Assembly (NCBI GenBank): GCA_014189875.1
Contig: BJFP01000005.1
Span: forward strand, 1 to 34,564
From: Verrucomicrobiota bacterium
GTDB lineage: Bacteria > Verrucomicrobiota > Verrucomicrobiia > Chthoniobacterales > Chthoniobacteraceae
Direction: 5' to 3'
DNA length: 34,564 nucleotides
Shown: piece by piece, positions 8,351 to 15,863 of the stretch
Layout of the letters: every line of letters begins with the position of its first letter
Position numbering within the stretch: position 1 is the stretch's first letter
Translations under genes and position numbers: made by a program
The notes under the pieces: model-generated
Database searches by the model: none
The model's input: the letters and a program-made list of their open reading frames with translations, nothing else
Told to the model about the DNA's origin: nothing

Positions 8351-8922
8351 CAGTTCTTCGGCGGCGTGTCGCTCAGGAACGTCAGCTCCTGCGACACATG
8401 CCCGTCAGCGTAGAGGACGTTCAGCTTGTTCTGGAGGTGCTCGTGGAAGCCCTCCTTGTCACCCATCATCATCGTGTGGCCCGGCTCATCAATCGGGCTA
8501 GTCGCCACGAAGCTCACACTCAGCGAGACGAGGCGCTGACCGTTGAGTTTCCAATTCCACAGGTAGCTCGTGCCGCTCACCTCGGCGATGTGCTTCCGAT
8601 CATCCGGGCAGGCAAAGACGCGCTGCTCGCCGACGTAGGACGCCAGCGCCGTGTCAATGGTCAGCGCCGCATCGCTGCGTGTCGCGCGAGCCATCGCAAG
8701 CTCGGGATAAATGCCCTCGTGGTCGGCAACATAGCGCGACATCGCCCCGCCGAGGGCGCGGAGATTCTGCGTGCAAGCCGCCGAACGCGCATCCCGCTGC
8801 GAACGCTGCCAGCCGACGCTGCCGAGCGTCGCAAGCAGTGCGATGATCGCGAGGACGGCGAGCAGCTCAATAAGCGTGAAGGCGCGGACGCCATCGGCAG
8901 ATGTGCGCATCAACGCGACCAT
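8350..8922 (-). CDS. Prepilin-type (pseudopilin) protein
   Basis: A 190-residue protein with a class III signal: after a short basic leader, FTLIELLAVLAIIALLATL (from residue 15) forms the prepilin N-methylation/cleavage motif and the membrane helix. Glu at mature position 5 is present. The residue before the cleavage site is Ala rather than the usual Gly, which may slow processing. The C-terminal half ends with NVLYADGHVSQEL, resembling the H-X9-DG segment common in PVC pseudopilins. Two starts are possible. ATG 8922 has GGAG 11 bases upstream. ATG 8910 would make a TGATG overlap with the upstream gene, matching the next junction; the mature protein is the same. It sits inside an operon with an ABC exporter rather than with secretion genes. 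Confidence 0.9.
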   Translation of the reverse strand: MVALMRTSADGVRAFTLIELLAVLAIIALLATLGSVGWQRSQRDARSAACTQNLRALGGAMSRYVADHEGIYPELAMARATRSDAALTIDTALASYVGEQRVFACPDDRKHIAEVSGTSYLWNWKLNGQRLVSLSVSFVATSPIDEPGHTMMMGDKEGFHEHLQNKLNVLYADGHVSQELTFLSDTPPKN

Positions 8923-9470
8923 TTTACGGTTTGCTCCAGCGCCTCCAAGAATGGCAGCGCGTCCATTTTCGCATCAATCGTCGCGTCGCTGTAAAATGAC
9001 TTCAGCCCCTGGTCTATGATCTTCCGGAACGCCGGATCATTCGCGTCGCGCCGCTCCCGGTCGCCGCCGTGCTCGCGAAGATCGTCCACCGCCTTCTGCA
9101 CCATCTTCCTGCGTTTGCCCGGCTCCATCTTGTTGAAGCTTTCCATCATCTGCTTGAACCCCGACGGCAGCACGCGATCGAGATAGCGCCCCTTTTCCTC
9201 CGCGGTGAGCGCAAGCCAGAATTTTTCGAGCTTCCGCTGCTTGTCCATCTCGCGGCGCTGTTCGTATTCGAGGCTGTTCACCCGCTTCGCGACCTCCTCG
9301 ATCAGCTTCGCGCGATCCGCGGGCGCCTTGCCCTCAAGTGTGTTTGCGCCGACGAATTCCGCAATGCGCTCGGGCGTCGCGCGGTTCTTCCGCACGATCC
9401 AGATCGCGCCCCCGATCACGCCCCACAGGAGGGCGAGCAGCAGGGCGGTTTTGGTCCAATACGGGCGCAT
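8910..9470 (-). CDS. Hypothetical single-helix membrane-anchored protein
   Basis: I do not recognise this family. From ATG 9470 (GAAGG just upstream on the minus strand) the product is 186 residues. A single hydrophobic helix lies near the N terminus (ALLLALLWGVIGGAIWIV), followed by a charged, mainly helical extracytoplasmic part rich in Glu, Lys and Arg with long amphipathic stretches (for example KLIEEVAKRVNSLEYEQRRE). There are no cysteines and no catalytic motif I can name. A longer ORF begins at 9512, but the added residues look unstructured and the SD favours 9470. It is first of four overlapping genes with the pseudopilin and the ABC exporter, so it may be an accessory or adaptor part of that system (inference). 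Confidence 0.75.
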   Translation of the reverse strand: MRPYWTKTALLLALLWGVIGGAIWIVRKNRATPERIAEFVGANTLEGKAPADRAKLIEEVAKRVNSLEYEQRREMDKQRKLEKFWLALTAEEKGRYLDRVLPSGFKQMMESFNKMEPGKRRKMVQKAVDDLREHGGDRERRDANDPAFRKIIDQGLKSFYSDATIDAKMDALPFLEALEQTVKWSR

Positions 9471-9546
9471 CCGGCCTTCATAAACGCGAATACCGGCGCA
9501 CTCAACCATCATGCACTGCCACAGAAAAAATCAGCGCGCCCAAGTC

Positions 9547-9562
9547 TGGCACGGTCGCTGCT
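9547..9562 (+). promoter_or_regulatory. Sigma-54-like -24/-12 promoter
   Basis: TGGCACG at 9547-9553, four spacer bases, then CTGCT at 9558-9562. This matches the sigma-54 consensus TGGCACG-N4-TTGCW except for one base, with the required 10 bases between GG and GC. A start of transcription would fall near 9573. There is no plus-strand gene downstream, only the terminator at 9637-9665. Confidence 0.4.
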
Positions 9563-9572
9563 ATTTCCAAAT

Positions 9573-9665
9573 GTGCAGAGCACGGAAGCCACGAAATTAA
9601 CAAACCATATTTCTCCAGAGTTCCAGTAGCCTCCGCAACGCGACCTTCGGGTCGCGTTCTTTTTT
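9573..9665 (+). ncRNA. Candidate small RNA between promoter-like site and terminator
   Basis: An inferred transcript of about 93 bases from the predicted start of the sigma-54-like site to the end of the T-run of a strong hairpin. The only plus-strand reading frame is a 9-codon one starting at ATG 9571, so a non-coding RNA is more likely than an mRNA. It lies between two minus-strand operons, downstream of the sulfatase stop codon and upstream of the operon at 8910-9470. No homology is claimed; the call rests only on promoter plus terminator. Confidence 0.3.
9637..9665 (+). terminator. Rho-independent terminator, UUCG tetraloop
   Basis: A perfect 9-bp stem: AACGCGACC (9637-9645), loop TTCG (9646-9649), GGTCGCGTT (9650-9658), then CTTTTTT. 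The T-run is on the plus strand only, so it stops plus-strand transcription, although neighbouring genes on both sides are on the minus strand. It may still act as a 3' end structure for the sulfatase mRNA. Confidence 0.8.
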
Positions 9666-9704
9666 CCGGGAACAGGCGGCGGCGATGCGAGGCCGGGGCT
9701 GCCG

Positions 9705-11114
9705 CTACTTGTAAGGCACCGTTCCATTCGCATCCACCGTGTACTTCCATTTCGCGACGTATTCCGCGGCGGGGCGGAAATCATCGTGCTGCGCGGCGAG
9801 TTTTTCCTTCAGCATCGCATCCATGCGCGCCTGCAATTCCGCGTGCTCCGGTTTGCCGATGAGGTTGTCGAGCTGCCACGGATCCTTCTCGTTGTCGAAA
9901 AGCAGCCACGGCCCTTCGAGTTCGCGGACGTAGGTGAAGCGCACGGTGCGGATGCAGCGGTATTCCCTTCCTCCGACGCGCCGCGTGAATTCACCGAACG
10001 GCGCATCACACTGCACGATGGCCGCGCCGCCGGACGGATCCTTTCCGCCGCGCATGTGGCCGGTAAAGTCGAAACCCTCGACGGTCTTCGGAATCGCGAC
10101 TCCGCACAGGCCGAGCAGCGTAGGCATCACGTCCTCCGAGTTGATCGTCCCCTCGGTGCGATGAGGGGCGATGCCGAGCTTCGCGGGCACGCGGAACAGC
10201 ATCGGCACGCGCGCGGATTCCTCATAGGGCTTCTGCTTCCGCTGCATCGCGTGCGACGAAAGCATGTCGCCGTGATCGGACGTGAAGACGATGATCGTGT
10301 TGTCGTCCACCCCCACGCTTTTCAACGTGCCAAGAAGGTCGCCGATGCAGTCATCGAGCGCCGTACAGTGCGCGTAGTAGCCCGCGAGATCCACACGGGC
10401 ACGCGCCTGTGCGATACCGTTGTCGGGCACATTGCCGCGCAGCTTCATGGCTTCGGGCGAATACATGTCGCGGTATTTTTGCGGCGCGGTCTCGTAGGGA
10501 TTGTGCGGCGGGCCCCACGCGAGCCAGAGCAGGAAGGGCTTCCCCGTTTTCGCGCGCGACTCGATGTAGCCCTGCGCGTCGCGCGTCTGCGCGATGGCGT
10601 CGTAGCCCTGCCATTCCAGCTTCTCCGGGCCGTCGGCGTAGTACGGCGACTGGTTGTAGGCATGCGTGCATTCGAGCACCTTCCAGTAGTCAAATCCCTG
10701 CCGCCGCTCGCGCGGAATGAAGGCCGAGCGTCCGCGGCCATCCACATGCCATTTGCCAATGCACCCGGTGTCGTAACCCGCACCCTTGAGCACCTTCGCG
10801 ATCGTCACAGCCTCGGGATTCAGTTGCACGTCATTCAGAAAAATCCCGTGCGTGAGCGGACGCTGCCCGGTGAGCAGCGAAGCGCGCGTGGGCGAACACA
10901 CGGGCATGCCCGAGACGGCCTGCGTGAAATTCACACACTCCTTTTCCAGCCGGTCGAGGTTCGGCGTCTTCACATTCGGATCGCCCGCGAACCCGAACGC
11001 CTGAGCACGCCACTGGTCGGCTATGATCATGAGGACGTTCGGCGGACGATCCGCGGCGGTCGCAGTCGCGCTGCCCGCGACGAAAAGCGCGAGCGCGGTG
11101 AAAGTGCGGAGCAT
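9705..11114 (-). CDS. Type I sulfatase (secreted)
   Basis: A 469-residue sulfatase with a signal peptide (hydrophobic stretch, then ATAAD). The active-site motif CSPTRASLLTG (Cys73-Ser-Pro-Thr-Arg77) provides the cysteine that is converted to formylglycine. NVLMIIADQW (about 26-35) and FTSDHGD supply calcium-ligand aspartates, and GKWHVDGRG matches the second sulfatase signature region. It should cleave sulfate esters from a sulfated polysaccharide or small ester in the periplasm or outside; the substrate class cannot be set by eye. The start chosen is ATG 11114 because GGAG lies 8 bases upstream. A GTG at 11123 would overlap the previous stop but has no spaced SD. It sits 5 bases after the other sulfatase gene, so they form one operon. 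The maturase is not in the window. Confidence 0.93.
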   Translation of the reverse strand: MLRTFTALALFVAGSATATAADRPPNVLMIIADQWRAQAFGFAGDPNVKTPNLDRLEKECVNFTQAVSGMPVCSPTRASLLTGQRPLTHGIFLNDVQLNPEAVTIAKVLKGAGYDTGCIGKWHVDGRGRSAFIPRERRQGFDYWKVLECTHAYNQSPYYADGPEKLEWQGYDAIAQTRDAQGYIESRAKTGKPFLLWLAWGPPHNPYETAPQKYRDMYSPEAMKLRGNVPDNGIAQARARVDLAGYYAHCTALDDCIGDLLGTLKSVGVDDNTIIVFTSDHGDMLSSHAMQRKQKPYEESARVPMLFRVPAKLGIAPHRTEGTINSEDVMPTLLGLCGVAIPKTVEGFDFTGHMRGGKDPSGGAAIVQCDAPFGEFTRRVGGREYRCIRTVRFTYVRELEGPWLLFDNEKDPWQLDNLIGKPEHAELQARMDAMLKEKLAAQHDDFRPAAEYVAKWKYTVDANGTVPYK

Positions 11115-11119
11115 CGCTT

Positions 11120-12790
11120 TCACTCCGCAGCCTCCGCCTTATTCTTTTTCTTCCCATTCGGTTTCTCGCCCGCATCGGGCGGCAGATCCTGCATCGCGAG
11201 CGCGCGGAATTCCTCCGTGTGCTTCGTCCACACTGCGGCCATTTCTTTCACGCGCTCGGACTGCTTCGCCGCGAGGTTTTTCGCCTCCGCGCGATCGGTC
11301 GTGAGGTCGTAGAGTTCCCACGGGCTGTCGGCCCCGGCGGCCACGATTTTCCAGTCACCCACTCGCAAAGCGCGATTTTTCTCGTGCATCCACCACAGGT
11401 AATCGTGCGTCACCGCGCCGTCCTTCGCGAACGCGGGCACGAGGCTCTTGCCCGGTGCGGGCGGCACGGGCTTGCCGTCCACGCTCTCGGCGCGCTTGCC
11501 GCCGGCGATGTCGAGCACCGTCGGCACGATATCAATCAAGTGTGCGGGATTGTGCCGCAGTTCGCCACGCGCGGCGATGCCCTTCGGCCATTGCACGATG
11601 AACGAGGTCGCGATGCCGCCCTCGTGGACCCACGTCTTGTGTCGTCGGAAAGGCGTGTTCGACGCGCTTGAAAATCCCGGCCCGAGGCACAGGAAGCTAT
11701 CCGCCGATCCGGGGACTGCGCCCGGCGCGTTGCCGCCGCCACGCACCATGATCTCCGCGCTCGCACCATTGTCGGAGAGGAAAATCACGAGCGTGTTTTC
11801 CGCTGCGCCCATCGCTTTGATCTGCGCGAGCACGCGGCCGATTTCCTGATCCATCCGATCCACCATCGCCGCGTGGATCGCCATTTTCTCCGCTTGGAAC
11901 TCCCGCTGCACCGTCGTGAGTTCCGTCCACGGCAACGGGCGGTCCACTTCGCCGGGATGGATCTTCGTGACGTCGCCCTTGAACGGATACGGCGGGCCGA
12001 CCTCGCGCTCGATGGCCGACAGCGTCGTGTTCACAAGGCCCGCCTTTTTCTGCCTCGCGAATCGATCCTCGCGCGCGACCTCCCAGCCCTTGAGATACTT
12101 GTCCTTGTAGCGCGCAATGTCCTCCGGAGGCGCCTGCAACGGAAAGTGCGGCACGGTGAACGCGAGATACGAAAAGAACGGCTGCGTGGAAAATTTCTCC
12201 GCGTGCTCCTTTAGACATTTGATCGCGTGATCCGCATACGCCGTCGAGGTGTAGTAGCCGTCGCCGAGCTTCACGGGCGGGAGCGGCTTGTCATCCTCGC
12301 TGTGGTTGCTCACGGAGAAATTGTGGTTGTGATCATCCACGACATACGAGTGGTCGAAGCCGTTCTCCGTCGGCTTCCCGTCCACATGCCATTTGCCCGA
12401 CTGATACGAGCGGTAGCCGAGCGGCTTCAGCATCGTCGAGAGAAGCGGCGCCCACGCGGGACGCTCGCCCCGCGCACCGCCCGGCCCGCCGGGAAACGCA
12501 TCGCGCCGCACCGCCTGCGCGTAGTAGCCCGTGAGGATCGCAGCGCGCGAAGGCCAGCAGCGCGCGGTGTTGTAAAATTGCGTGAAGCGAAGTCCGTTCG
12601 CCGCGAGCGAATCGAGGTTCGGCGTGCGCACGTCGCCGCCGTAGCAGCCCGCATCGGAATAGCCCATGTCGTCCGCGAGGATGAGCAGGACGTTTGGTTT
12701 CGCCGGGCCCGCCGCGCGCAGCGATGCGGACGAAAACGCGAGAACGACGAGCAGGAGGAGGAACGAAATGGGGCGTTTCATTCCGCGCAT
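11120..12790 (-). CDS. Type I sulfatase, arylsulfatase-like (secreted)
   Basis: A 556-residue secreted sulfatase. The signal peptide ends near SLRAAG. NVLLILADDMGYSD (33-46) gives the calcium-binding Asp pair. The modification motif is CWPSRAAILTG (Cys78-Trp-Pro-Ser-Arg82), a C-X-P-X-R form that yields formylglycine. GKWHVDGKP and FLSDNGAS complete the fold. The tail after the last domain is Lys-rich (NGKKKNKAEAAE). ATG 12790 is preferred over ATG 12781 because GGGAG lies 8 bases before it; the reading frame upstream to 12976 overlaps the divergent gene region and is not needed. It is first in the operon with the second sulfatase. The two have different active-site contexts (CWPSR and CSPTR), so they probably act on different bonds of one substrate (inference). 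Confidence 0.93.
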   Translation of the reverse strand: MRGMKRPISFLLLLVVLAFSSASLRAAGPAKPNVLLILADDMGYSDAGCYGGDVRTPNLDSLAANGLRFTQFYNTARCWPSRAAILTGYYAQAVRRDAFPGGPGGARGERPAWAPLLSTMLKPLGYRSYQSGKWHVDGKPTENGFDHSYVVDDHNHNFSVSNHSEDDKPLPPVKLGDGYYTSTAYADHAIKCLKEHAEKFSTQPFFSYLAFTVPHFPLQAPPEDIARYKDKYLKGWEVAREDRFARQKKAGLVNTTLSAIEREVGPPYPFKGDVTKIHPGEVDRPLPWTELTTVQREFQAEKMAIHAAMVDRMDQEIGRVLAQIKAMGAAENTLVIFLSDNGASAEIMVRGGGNAPGAVPGSADSFLCLGPGFSSASNTPFRRHKTWVHEGGIATSFIVQWPKGIAARGELRHNPAHLIDIVPTVLDIAGGKRAESVDGKPVPPAPGKSLVPAFAKDGAVTHDYLWWMHEKNRALRVGDWKIVAAGADSPWELYDLTTDRAEAKNLAAKQSERVKEMAAVWTKHTEEFRALAMQDLPPDAGEKPNGKKKNKAEAAE

Positions 12791-12890
12791 AAAAACCGCT
12801 CCCAATGCGCTTGTCCCGCAAGAAACTGAGTGCCGCCAGACGCACGCGCTTCTCATGCCGGACCGCACGCGATACAAAAGCGAATCCCCG

Positions 12891-13253
12891 ATGAATCGCG
12901 ATTTTGAATCCATCTTCGCCAGCCTGCGCGAGATCCTGCGCAGGCATTCCAAAAATCTCACAGTCACGGAAGACACGCCGACCCGCTACACGCTGAACGG
13001 CGGCAAGCATCCGACGCACAAGACGCCGGTGGACATCGCGTGGATCCACATCGGGAAAAACTACGTGAGCTTCCATCACATGGGCGTCTATGGCTGCGAA
13101 AGACTGCGCGAGAGCCTGTCGCCCGCGTTGAAGGCGCGGATGCAGGGCGAGTCGTGCTTCAACTTCAAGAAGCCCGATGAAGCGCTCTTCAAGGAACTCG
13201 ATCAAATGACCGTGCACGGCTTCGCCGCATTTCGAAAAGCCGGGCATCTCTGA
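12891..13253 (+). CDS. Small DUF1801/YdhG-like protein
   Basis: A 120-residue soluble protein, divergent from the sulfatase operon. Its middle and end read IAWIHIGKNYVSFHHMGVYG and GESCFNFKKPDEALFKELDQ. This resembles the DUF1801/YdhG fold (a 'ki.yvsfh' strand, then 'gk.c..f' and a C-terminal helix), a family of unclear function. The match is by eye and moderate. The start may be ATG 12891 or ATG 12855 (12 residues longer); neither has a clear SD. The dihydrouridine synthase gene follows 87 bases downstream. Confidence 0.65.
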   Translation: MNRDFESIFASLREILRRHSKNLTVTEDTPTRYTLNGGKHPTHKTPVDIAWIHIGKNYVSFHHMGVYGCERLRESLSPALKARMQGESCFNFKKPDEALFKELDQMTVHGFAAFRKAGHL

Positions 13254-13340
13254 CCGCCGCGCACCTCTCAGCGCATCGAGAACCGCGCAGTTGTCTTGCC
13301 CGCGCTCGCACATTTCCAAACCCGCGCTACGCTGCACGCC

Positions 13341-14369
13341 ATGCTTCCGTGGTTCCAAGACCGATTCCCGCTTTACCTCGCACCGATGGCGGGGATCACG
13401 GACACGACTTTCCGTCAGCTTTGCAAAGGCTACGGCGCAGATGTGATGGTTTCGGAGTTTGTCTCCTCCGAGGGGATTTTCCGGAAAAATGAGCGCACGA
13501 TGGAGTATCTCGACTTCGAGGAATCGGAACGCCCGCTCGGCATCCAGCTCTTCGGCGGCGACCCGGAGCATCTCGCAGAAGCTGCGAAGATCGTCCTCGA
13601 CTGGAAGCGGCCCGATTTTCTCGACATCAATTTCGGCTGCCCGGTGAACAAGGTCGTGAGCAAGAACGGCGGCTCCTCGATCCTGCGCGACTGCCCACTG
13701 CTCGCGCGCATCGCGGGTGCGATCGTGAAGGCCGTCACACCGCATCCCGTCACCGCGAAGATCCGCATCGGCTGGAGCGCCGACACGATCAATGCGACCA
13801 CGACCGCGCGCATCCTCGAAGACTGCGGCATCCAGGCCGTCGCCGTCCACGGTCGCACGAAGGAGCAGGGCTACAGCGGCGAGGCGGACTGGAACGTGAT
13901 CGCGCAGGTCGCCGAGGCCGTGCGCATCCCGGTGATCGGCAATGGCGACATCGTCACCGCCCACGATGTCGAGCACCGGAAAAGCACGACGCGCATCGCA
14001 GGCATCATGATCGGCCGCACCGCGATGCAGCACCCGTGGGTCTTCCGCGAGATCCGACATTACATCGACACCGGCACACACCTCGCACCGCCATCGCTCG
14101 CGGAAATCTGGGCACACATCCGCCGCCATTGCGCCATGGAAATCGCGCGCCAAAAATTGCAACCGCGCGGTCTCGAAGCTCCCGGAACGGCAGAACTCCA
14201 CGCGATGCAATCCATGCGCACACAGCTCATGTCCTACTCGCGCGGAATGTCCGGCGCACGGCAACTGCGGGAAAAATTCGCACACGTCGCCTCGCTCGCA
14301 CAGCTCGACGACATCGCCGCGGAAAACATCGCGCAGCATCCGTCGGACTCGCACCTCGCCGCGGCTTAA
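13341..14369 (+). CDS. tRNA-dihydrouridine synthase
   Basis: A 342-residue FMN-dependent Dus enzyme that reduces uridines in the tRNA D-loop. The N-terminal TIM barrel starts with LYLAPMAGITDTTFRQL. The catalytic Cys100 lies in DINFGCPVNKV. FMN/tRNA-binding motifs are VHGRTKEQGYSGEADW, IGNGDI and IMIGRTAMQHPWVF, and a helical C-terminal domain follows. It is closest to the DusB-type branch by eye, so no exact symbol is given. ATG 13341 begins just before the first strand; a TTG at 13296 would add 15 residues without support. Its stop is followed by the CTCAG hairpin element and it is convergent with the kinase gene. Confidence 0.92.
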   Translation: MLPWFQDRFPLYLAPMAGITDTTFRQLCKGYGADVMVSEFVSSEGIFRKNERTMEYLDFEESERPLGIQLFGGDPEHLAEAAKIVLDWKRPDFLDINFGCPVNKVVSKNGGSSILRDCPLLARIAGAIVKAVTPHPVTAKIRIGWSADTINATTTARILEDCGIQAVAVHGRTKEQGYSGEADWNVIAQVAEAVRIPVIGNGDIVTAHDVEHRKSTTRIAGIMIGRTAMQHPWVFREIRHYIDTGTHLAPPSLAEIWAHIRRHCAMEIARQKLQPRGLEAPGTAELHAMQSMRTQLMSYSRGMSGARQLREKFAHVASLAQLDDIAAENIAQHPSDSHLAAA

Positions 14370-14393
14370 CGCGCCGGAAAAGAGCCTTTGGAC

Positions 14394-14553
14394 TGCGCCT
14401 GGCGGAATCTCCGTGATGGCTCAGTTTGAGTTCTCAGTGCTCAGTTCTCAGTGCTCAGTAGCCGGACAGTTTCAATCTGAAAACTGAGCACTGAGCACTG
14501 AGAACTTTTCCAGTCAGACAGCACTGCGGCCAAATTGCGCCTGGCGGAATCTC
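14394..14553. mobile_element. Small hairpin insertion bounded by an 18-bp direct repeat
   Basis: The 18-mer TGCGCCTGGCGGAATCTC occurs at 14394-14411 and again at 14536-14553, with 124 bases between them that contain the CTCAG inverted repeat. The right copy codes for RFRQA at the end of the minus-strand kinase gene. If the insert and one copy are removed, that gene reads on in frame past the left copy (adding SKGSFPAR) to a TAA at 14366-14368. This is what an insertion with target duplication would leave. No transposase is present, so it would be a non-autonomous element. Confidence 0.5.
14431..14506. repeat. Inverted CTCAG heptamer repeat
   Basis: The left arm (14431-14458) has four tandem heptamers alternating TTCTCAG and TGCTCAG. 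The right arm (14482-14506) has three and a half complementary units (ACTGAGC). About 24 bp can pair with one mismatch. TTTT follows the right arm. It lies between the convergent dihydrouridine synthase and kinase genes, so it may also serve as a terminator in both directions. Confidence 0.9.
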
Positions 14554-15857
14554 GCCAGCGTGGTCCGCAGCCCCGCCATCGTGAAGGGCTTGCTCATCAC
14601 GATGTCCACGCCCTCGGGCTTCTCGCCGGTCGCAGCCATGATGTCGCCGAAGCCCGTCACCAGGATCACCGGCACATTGGGCCGCCGCTGCTTCACCTCG
14701 CGCGCGAGCTCGTCGCCCTCCATCTCGGGCATCGACCGATCCGTCATCACGATGTCGAATTCCCCTCCTTGGAATTTTTCCAGCCCGTCGCGCCCGTTCA
14801 CGGCGGGCGTCACGTCGTAGCCGTCATCGGTCAGGTAGGTCTGTATGACTTCGCGCACGGCCGGGTCATCGTCCACCACGAGCACGCGGCACCGTGGAGG
14901 CGGTGTTGCGGCGGATTCTGCCGATGGAAAAATCACGCGCACCGTGGTGCCGATGCCCTTGCGGCTCCCGATCTCCAGCCTGCCCCGGTGCCGCGCCACC
15001 ACCTCGTGGATCACGGCGTAGCCGCTGGGCCAGCCGTCCGCGCGTTCCGCTGCGGCGCTGGGATCCAGCAGCCGCTGGCGCATCGCCTCGGTGACTCCCA
15101 GCCCGTCATCCTGCACCGTGAGGATCGCATCGTCGCCCTGCTGGTGCGCGCCGATCGTGATCGTGCCGCGGCGAGGGATCGCATTCATCGAATTCCTCAC
15201 CAGATGCGTGAGCATCTCGCGGAGCCGGATCGGATCTCCGTGGATTTTCACAGCGGGCCCCGCCTTCCGCTCAAAGGCCACTTTCGGCACCGCGTCTCCC
15301 GCCGGCTCCCCGCTCCTCGGGCGAAAAAGCTCGGTGACGTGATCCATCAGCGCGTCGAGCGCGACCGTTTGAAACACCTCCTCCGACGGCACGTCAACCG
15401 CCTCCGCGATCGCGGACGCGTCGCCCGGCCCGCGCAGCGCCTTCCGCCCCGCATCCACGGCCAGGATGATCTGCTGGATGTGCTCCGTCACTTTCTCCGG
15501 ATGCGTGATCACCGCCGGCGCGCGCAGGACGACTTCCGAATGCTGCTGGATGCGCTTGAGCGCCTCCTCGATCTCGCGCGTCGCCGATCCCGAGCGCTCC
15601 GCCGCCGCGCGGCTCCGCTGCACGGCGCGCAATTCCGCGAGCGCCACCGTGAGCTGCTGGTTGCTCTTCACGAGCTGCTCCTCCGTCTGCCGCCGCTCCG
15701 CGATTTCGCGCTGGAGCTGGTCATTCACGGATTCCAATTCCGCCGTCCGCTCCTTCACGCGCGCGTCCAGCCCGGCATTGTCCAGCCGCCCGGCCACCTG
15801 CCCGCGCTTGCGCTCGATCGCATACTGGATCGAGCGCAGCAGGAGCTGCATGTCCAC
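14514..15857 (-). CDS. Hybrid histidine kinase-like protein (C-terminal part of a gene split by a stop codon)
   Basis: A 447-residue product with a coiled coil (about 30-90, rich in Glu, Arg and Gln), a degenerate dimerisation region, and a HATPase_c domain with N box HLVRNSMNAI, G1 DDGLGV and G2 GWPSGYAV. It ends in a receiver domain: VLVVDDDP acidic pair, Asp in DIVMTDRSMPEM, Lys in MSKPF. No canonical H-box is visible. Where GIAHDFNN-type kinases carry His, this reads ATREIEEAL, so autophosphorylation is doubtful. Upstream, in the same frame, lies the receiver at 15864-16196. The two are separated only by TAG-GGG-CAT-GTG-GAC before this ATG, so they were probably one gene. The 3' end was apparently rewritten by the hairpin insertion at 14394-14553. 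Confidence 0.8.
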   Translation of the reverse strand: MDMQLLLRSIQYAIERKRGQVAGRLDNAGLDARVKERTAELESVNDQLQREIAERRQTEEQLVKSNQQLTVALAELRAVQRSRAAAERSGSATREIEEALKRIQQHSEVVLRAPAVITHPEKVTEHIQQIILAVDAGRKALRGPGDASAIAEAVDVPSEEVFQTVALDALMDHVTELFRPRSGEPAGDAVPKVAFERKAGPAVKIHGDPIRLREMLTHLVRNSMNAIPRRGTITIGAHQQGDDAILTVQDDGLGVTEAMRQRLLDPSAAAERADGWPSGYAVIHEVVARHRGRLEIGSRKGIGTTVRVIFPSAESAATPPPRCRVLVVDDDPAVREVIQTYLTDDGYDVTPAVNGRDGLEKFQGGEFDIVMTDRSMPEMEGDELAREVKQRRPNVPVILVTGFGDIMAATGEKPEGVDIVMSKPFTMAGLRTTLARFRQAQFGRSAV

Positions 15858-15863
15858 ATGCCC

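Noticed and set aside
12791-12976. 62-residue N-terminal extension of the second sulfatase
   Set aside because: It would bury the signal peptide, and a good SD stands before the ATG at 12790.
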